This document shows, in pieces, positions 61,071 to 64,000 of a stretch of DNA of 64,000 nt (the first letter of the stretch is position 1; the number at the start of each line of letters is the position of its first letter). Position numbers and translations under genes: made by a program. The DNA comes from Paenochrobactrum pullorum (lineage in GTDB: Bacteria; Pseudomonadota; Alphaproteobacteria; Rhizobiales; Rhizobiaceae), in NCBI RefSeq assembly GCF_041929845.1, contig NZ_JBHEEH010000001.1, forward strand, positions 868,001 through 932,000, read 5' to 3'. The notes beneath the pieces were generated by a model, which saw only the letters and a program-made list of their open reading frames with translations, searched no databases and was not told the origin of the DNA.

Positions 61071-61661
61071 ATGCCTTCAAACGGGCTCTCAGGAGATACA
61101 GGGCGTAAGATGCTTAAACAGGAACAACACCAACCGGTATGGGCAAACAGGGAGCTGCGGCTCAACCCGTTTCGTTTTCCGCAAGTGGTCAGCTATGCTA
61201 ATCACGAGCGTGAAGAGCTTGTGACTTTTACCCTTAATGAGCGTGGTGCTGTAATTCGCCGCGTTATGCCGTCAAGCGGCACGCCTTTGTCGATTTCACT
61301 GCCTGCATCTGCCTTTATCGGTGTGACAGCACGGGCTGCGGAAGATGCAAACGGCCATATCACTGTGACCCTTGAACTGATGCATGCTGATCCGCAATTA
61401 TCGGTGCCGCTTTTGGTGGCACATGATCTGGCCGATGTGGCTGATGATTGGCGTGCATGGGCAAGTGCTTTTGATTTGCCGATGATGCTGATGGAAGAAG
61501 ATGGCGTAGCGCGCTCATTGGATGAAAGCGCGTACCTGACCGCTGACAAACATACGACGCATAAGAATATCTGCCGCCCGCGTTTTATTGCCCGTCATAA
61601 GGTATCCGGTCTTGGTATGCGTTTGGTTATCAGCGGCAAAACCGTTATCACTGCCCGTTAA
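61071..61661 (+). CDS. DUF6101-like protein, unknown
   Basis: A 196-residue protein resembling the DUF6101 family of Hyphomicrobiales: LRLNPFRFPQVVSYANHEREELVTFTLNERGAVIRRVMPSSG near residue 30, ITVTLELMHADPQLSVPLLVAHDLADVADDWRAWASAF near 100, and RPRFIARHKVSG near 170. Function unknown. ATG 61071 or ATG 61110 could be the start. It faces the acyl-CoA dehydrogenase gene convergently; the two overlap by four bases. Confidence 0.7.
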   Translation: MPSNGLSGDTGRKMLKQEQHQPVWANRELRLNPFRFPQVVSYANHEREELVTFTLNERGAVIRRVMPSSGTPLSISLPASAFIGVTARAAEDANGHITVTLELMHADPQLSVPLLVAHDLADVADDWRAWASAFDLPMMLMEEDGVARSLDESAYLTADKHTTHKNICRPRFIARHKVSGLGMRLVISGKTVITAR

Positions 61662-63451
61662 GAATTTAATATAGCTTTTGCGGCCTGCAAAATATGCGCG
61701 CCGTCCACAATGATTTGTTTAAGCGCGGCTGTTTCCGGCAAGATATAAGCATCGAAAAATTGGCTGAGGTGAATGTGGTTTTCTTGGCTTTCGCTTAATG
61801 CCGATCGCAGCAGATAGGCCGCTCCTGCGGTAAGCGACAAAAGCCGCAAATAGGCGCTTGCTCCTGCCAGCGCATCGTCAGTATTTTTAGCTGCCAGACA
61901 TTGCTGTAAATAGCCTGTGGCTTGTTCCAGATCGCGAATCGCATTTGTGAGTGCAATGCCGCATTGTTGTAGTTCAGGCTGTGCGGCCTGCGCCGCTGCT
62001 TCTGCATCTTGGCTAAGTTCAGCGATAAACCCGTGAATATGCTCGCCATCTTCCAGCGGTAATTTGCGGATGACCAGATCAATTGCCTGAATGCCGTTGG
62101 TGCCTTCATAAATTGGCGTAATGCGCGCATCACGCAGCAATTGCGCCGCCCCTGTTTCTTCTATGTAGCCCATGCCGCCATGCACTTGGACACCAAGCGA
62201 GGCCACTTCGACGCCGATGTCGGTGGAAAACGCTTTAGCAAGCGGGGTGAGAAGGCTGGCGCGATTCGTCCAGAAATGTCTCTGGTCTGGCTCGGCCATT
62301 TTTGCCATGTCGAGAGCAAAGGCACAATTATAGGCAATGGAGCGGGCGGCTTGCGTCAAAGCTTTCATGGTCAGCAGCATGAGCTGCACATCTGGGTGGA
62401 CAATGATCGGTTCTGCCGCAGCCGATGAGGGCGTCCCACCGGTTCGCCCCTGTATACGTTCTTTTGCGTAAGTGATGGCTTTTTGCGTGGCAGCTTCTGC
62501 CACACCGACACCTTGGATGCCGACCAGCAAACGGGCATTGTTCATCATGGTGAACATGCAGGCAAGGCCGCGGTTTTCTTCACCGATCAGATAGCCGACC
62601 GCGCCGGCTTTAGAGTCTTCACCTTTACCGTCACCAAAAATCATTGTGCATGTCGGGGAGGCGTGAAGGCCTAGTTTATGTTCCAAACCGGCGCAGATAA
62701 CATCATTGTGCTGGCCGAGGCCGCCATCGGCTTTAACTAAGAACTTCGGCACCAAAAACAGCGATATGCCTCTGCTGCCCTCCGGTGCATCGGGCAAGCG
62801 TGCAAGCACCAGATGAATGATGTTGTCGGTCAGATCATGCTCGCCATAAGTGATGAAAATCTTCTGGCCAAAAATACGATAAGTGCCGTCATCACGGCGC
62901 TCGGCACGGCAGCGCAAAGCACCAAGATCAGAGCCTGCTTGTGGCTCGGTCAGGTTCATGGTGCCCATCCATTCGCCGGAAATCAACTTGGGCAAATAGA
63001 TGTCTTTGATGGCCTGGTTTGCATGTTGTTCCAGCGCTTCCACAGCGCCGATGGTGAGAATAGGGCCAATGGCAAAACCAAGCGAGCCGGAATTCCACAT
63101 TTCATTAACAGCAACGGAGAGCGAAATCGGCAGAGCTTGTCCGCCATAATCTGCCGCACCGGTGAGGCTGTTCCATCCAGCTGCCGCCCAATCCTGATAA
63201 AGCTCTTTCCAGCCTTTGGCGGTGGCGACTTGTCCATCTTGCAGGCGCGCGCCTTCTTGGTCAGATGATTGACGTAAAGGTGTGATGCGGTTTTCAGTAA
63301 AGCGCGCGGCCTCATCCAGAATAGCATTAAGCAAATCTAGGCTAAGATCACCAAAGCGTTCTTCCTGTAATACTTTCGCAAAGCCACTGGTTTTAGTCCC
63401 TGTGACTTTTAGCAATGTGTGAAGAATTTCGGTGACGGGTGCGCGATACAT
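61658..63451 (-). CDS. Acyl-CoA dehydrogenase (long form)
   Basis: A 597-residue enzyme of the approximately 600-residue group with extra N- and C-terminal parts. MNLTEPQAGSDLGALRCRAERRDDG near residue 158, the FAD/substrate segment ITYGEHDLTDNIIHLVLARLPDAPEGSRGISLFLVPK near 205, and VQVHGGMGYIEETGAAQLLRDARITPIYEGTNGIQAIDL near 420 (with the catalytic-type YEGTNGIQ) are clear. ATG 63451 has GGAGGG upstream. It catalyses the first step of beta-oxidation of fatty or other acyl-CoAs; the chain length is unknown. Confidence 0.93.
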   Translation of the reverse strand: MYRAPVTEILHTLLKVTGTKTSGFAKVLQEERFGDLSLDLLNAILDEAARFTENRITPLRQSSDQEGARLQDGQVATAKGWKELYQDWAAAGWNSLTGAADYGGQALPISLSVAVNEMWNSGSLGFAIGPILTIGAVEALEQHANQAIKDIYLPKLISGEWMGTMNLTEPQAGSDLGALRCRAERRDDGTYRIFGQKIFITYGEHDLTDNIIHLVLARLPDAPEGSRGISLFLVPKFLVKADGGLGQHNDVICAGLEHKLGLHASPTCTMIFGDGKGEDSKAGAVGYLIGEENRGLACMFTMMNNARLLVGIQGVGVAEAATQKAITYAKERIQGRTGGTPSSAAAEPIIVHPDVQLMLLTMKALTQAARSIAYNCAFALDMAKMAEPDQRHFWTNRASLLTPLAKAFSTDIGVEVASLGVQVHGGMGYIEETGAAQLLRDARITPIYEGTNGIQAIDLVIRKLPLEDGEHIHGFIAELSQDAEAAAQAAQPELQQCGIALTNAIRDLEQATGYLQQCLAAKNTDDALAGASAYLRLLSLTAGAAYLLRSALSESQENHIHLSQFFDAYILPETAALKQIIVDGAHILQAAKAILNS

Positions 63452-63536
63452 GAAGCCCTCCATCTGTCATGCGTTGAGATAGAAGTATCGGCTGGTTTTG
63501 GTAGGGTCAATGAGCGTTTTTACTTATGAGGGATAT

Positions 63537-63566
63537 AAAAATCCCGCCTTTTTTGGGCGGGATTTT
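63537..63566. terminator. Terminator downstream of purD
   Basis: AAAATCCCGCC and GGCGGGATTTT form an 11-bp stem around a TTTTTTG loop, placed five bases before the purD stop on the minus strand. Confidence 0.85.
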
Positions 63567-63570
63567 AAAC

Positions 63571-64000
63571 TTACTGCTCTTGCTCGCGGATGATGGCGCG
63601 CCAGCCAATGTCACGACGGCAGAAACCATTGGGCCATTCGATCTTTTCAATCGCTTCATAGACTTTGGTTTGTGCGTCGCTTACCGAGCCGCCGGTGGCT
63701 GTCACATTCAAAACGCGTCCGCCATTGGCAACAAGATTGCCGTCTTTCAGCGCTGTGCCAGCATGGAAGATTTTGACATCTTCGGTTTTGGCCGCTTCGT
63801 CGAGACCTTTGATCACGCTGCCTTTTTGCGGGGCTTCCGGATAGCCTTTGGCTGCCATCACCACGGTCAGTGCGGTTTCATCTGAAAATGTCGGGCTGAC
63901 TTCGTCAAGCTTGCCATCGGCAGATGCTGCGAGCAGTTCCAGAAGATCTGATTGCAAACGCATCATCAGCACCTGACATTCGGGATCGCCAAAGCGGGTG
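63571..64000 (-). CDS. purD: Phosphoribosylamine-glycine ligase, C-terminal part (partial)
   Basis: The frame runs in from the right edge with TRFGDPECQVLMMRLQSDLLELL, the PurD signature, followed by VVMAAKGYPEAPQKGSVIKGL and a C-terminal GGRVLNVTATGGSVSDAQTKVYEAIEKIEWPNGFCRRDIGWRA. It catalyses the second step of purine synthesis. The N-terminal part is outside the window. Confidence 0.93.
   Translation of the reverse strand, partial: TRFGDPECQVLMMRLQSDLLELLAASADGKLDEVSPTFSDETALTVVMAAKGYPEAPQKGSVIKGLDEAAKTEDVKIFHAGTALKDGNLVANGGRVLNVTATGGSVSDAQTKVYEAIEKIEWPNGFCRRDIGWRAIIREQEQ

Noticed and set aside
1..64000. CRISPR arrays, insertion sequences, rRNA genes
   Set aside because: No regularly spaced repeats, transposase genes or rRNA sequence were seen in the window.

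Overview
The window is from an alphaproteobacterial (Hyphomicrobiales) chromosome. The cbb3 oxidase cluster ccoNOQP-ccoGHIS, the order atpI-atpB-atpE-atpF'-atpF-rnhB, then a radical SAM gene, moaB, ispE, nhaA, a polyprenyl synthase, a TPR protein, glyQ, glyS and purD, and the protein sequences themselves, suggest a relative of Brucella/Ochrobactrum. Base composition is moderate by eye, so a lower-GC Brucellaceae genus such as Pseudochrobactrum is possible. The genus is inference only.

Positions 1 to about 20,590 are a prophage or prophage remnant that abuts the 3' end of tRNA-Gln(CTG) (20591-20664, minus strand), its probable attachment site. The plus strand carries a late module of HK97/gene-transfer-agent type: HNH nuclease, putative cos region, small and large terminase, a fused prohead protease-major capsid gene, portal (unusually after the capsid), a collagen-like protein, connector and head-closure genes, major tail protein, a tail chaperone pair joined by a probable programmed -1 frameshift, tape measure, and two tail genes. 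U-tailed hairpins punctuate the module at four places. Tail tip, fibre, lysis and integrase genes are not seen. From 14.2 to 20.4 kb follow cargo genes (PRC-barrel protein, secreted thermonuclease, an unknown protein, a lipoprotein, a VOC protein, two tiny related membrane peptides), then a repressor-like HTH gene with twin operators diverging from a chain of small early genes, a tRNA-like element lacking a D arm, and a hairpin that appears to hold the ribosome-binding site of a 36-codon gene.

From 20.7 kb on the sequence is core chromosome. 20.9-29.1 kb (minus) is the complete cbb3 oxidase structural and assembly operon with an FNR/FixK box upstream of ccoN. 29.5-35.8 kb holds a two-component system divergent from a periplasmic thiol-redox operon (DsbD, Lgt-like/TlpA fusion, L,D-transpeptidase, DsbA-like), with a YTTAAK-N5-YTTAAK direct repeat between them. 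35.9-41.5 kb holds an ArsC-like protein, a polysaccharide deacetylase, a YfgM-like protein, der and a SleB-type hydrolase. 41.7-44.4 kb is the F0 ATP synthase operon.

The rest (44.6-64 kb) is housekeeping: rnhB, radical SAM protein, moaB, ispE, a S49 peptidase, nhaA, a trmN6-like methyltransferase, DUF2007, a polyprenyl synthase, a large TPR protein, glyQ-glyS, a TsaC/Sua5 protein, an FAD-linked dehydrogenase, a DUF6101-like protein, an acyl-CoA dehydrogenase and the end of purD. Between glyQ and glyS lies a short ORF that repeats the first 15 residues of GlyS with different codons and is coupled to both genes through TGATG overlaps.
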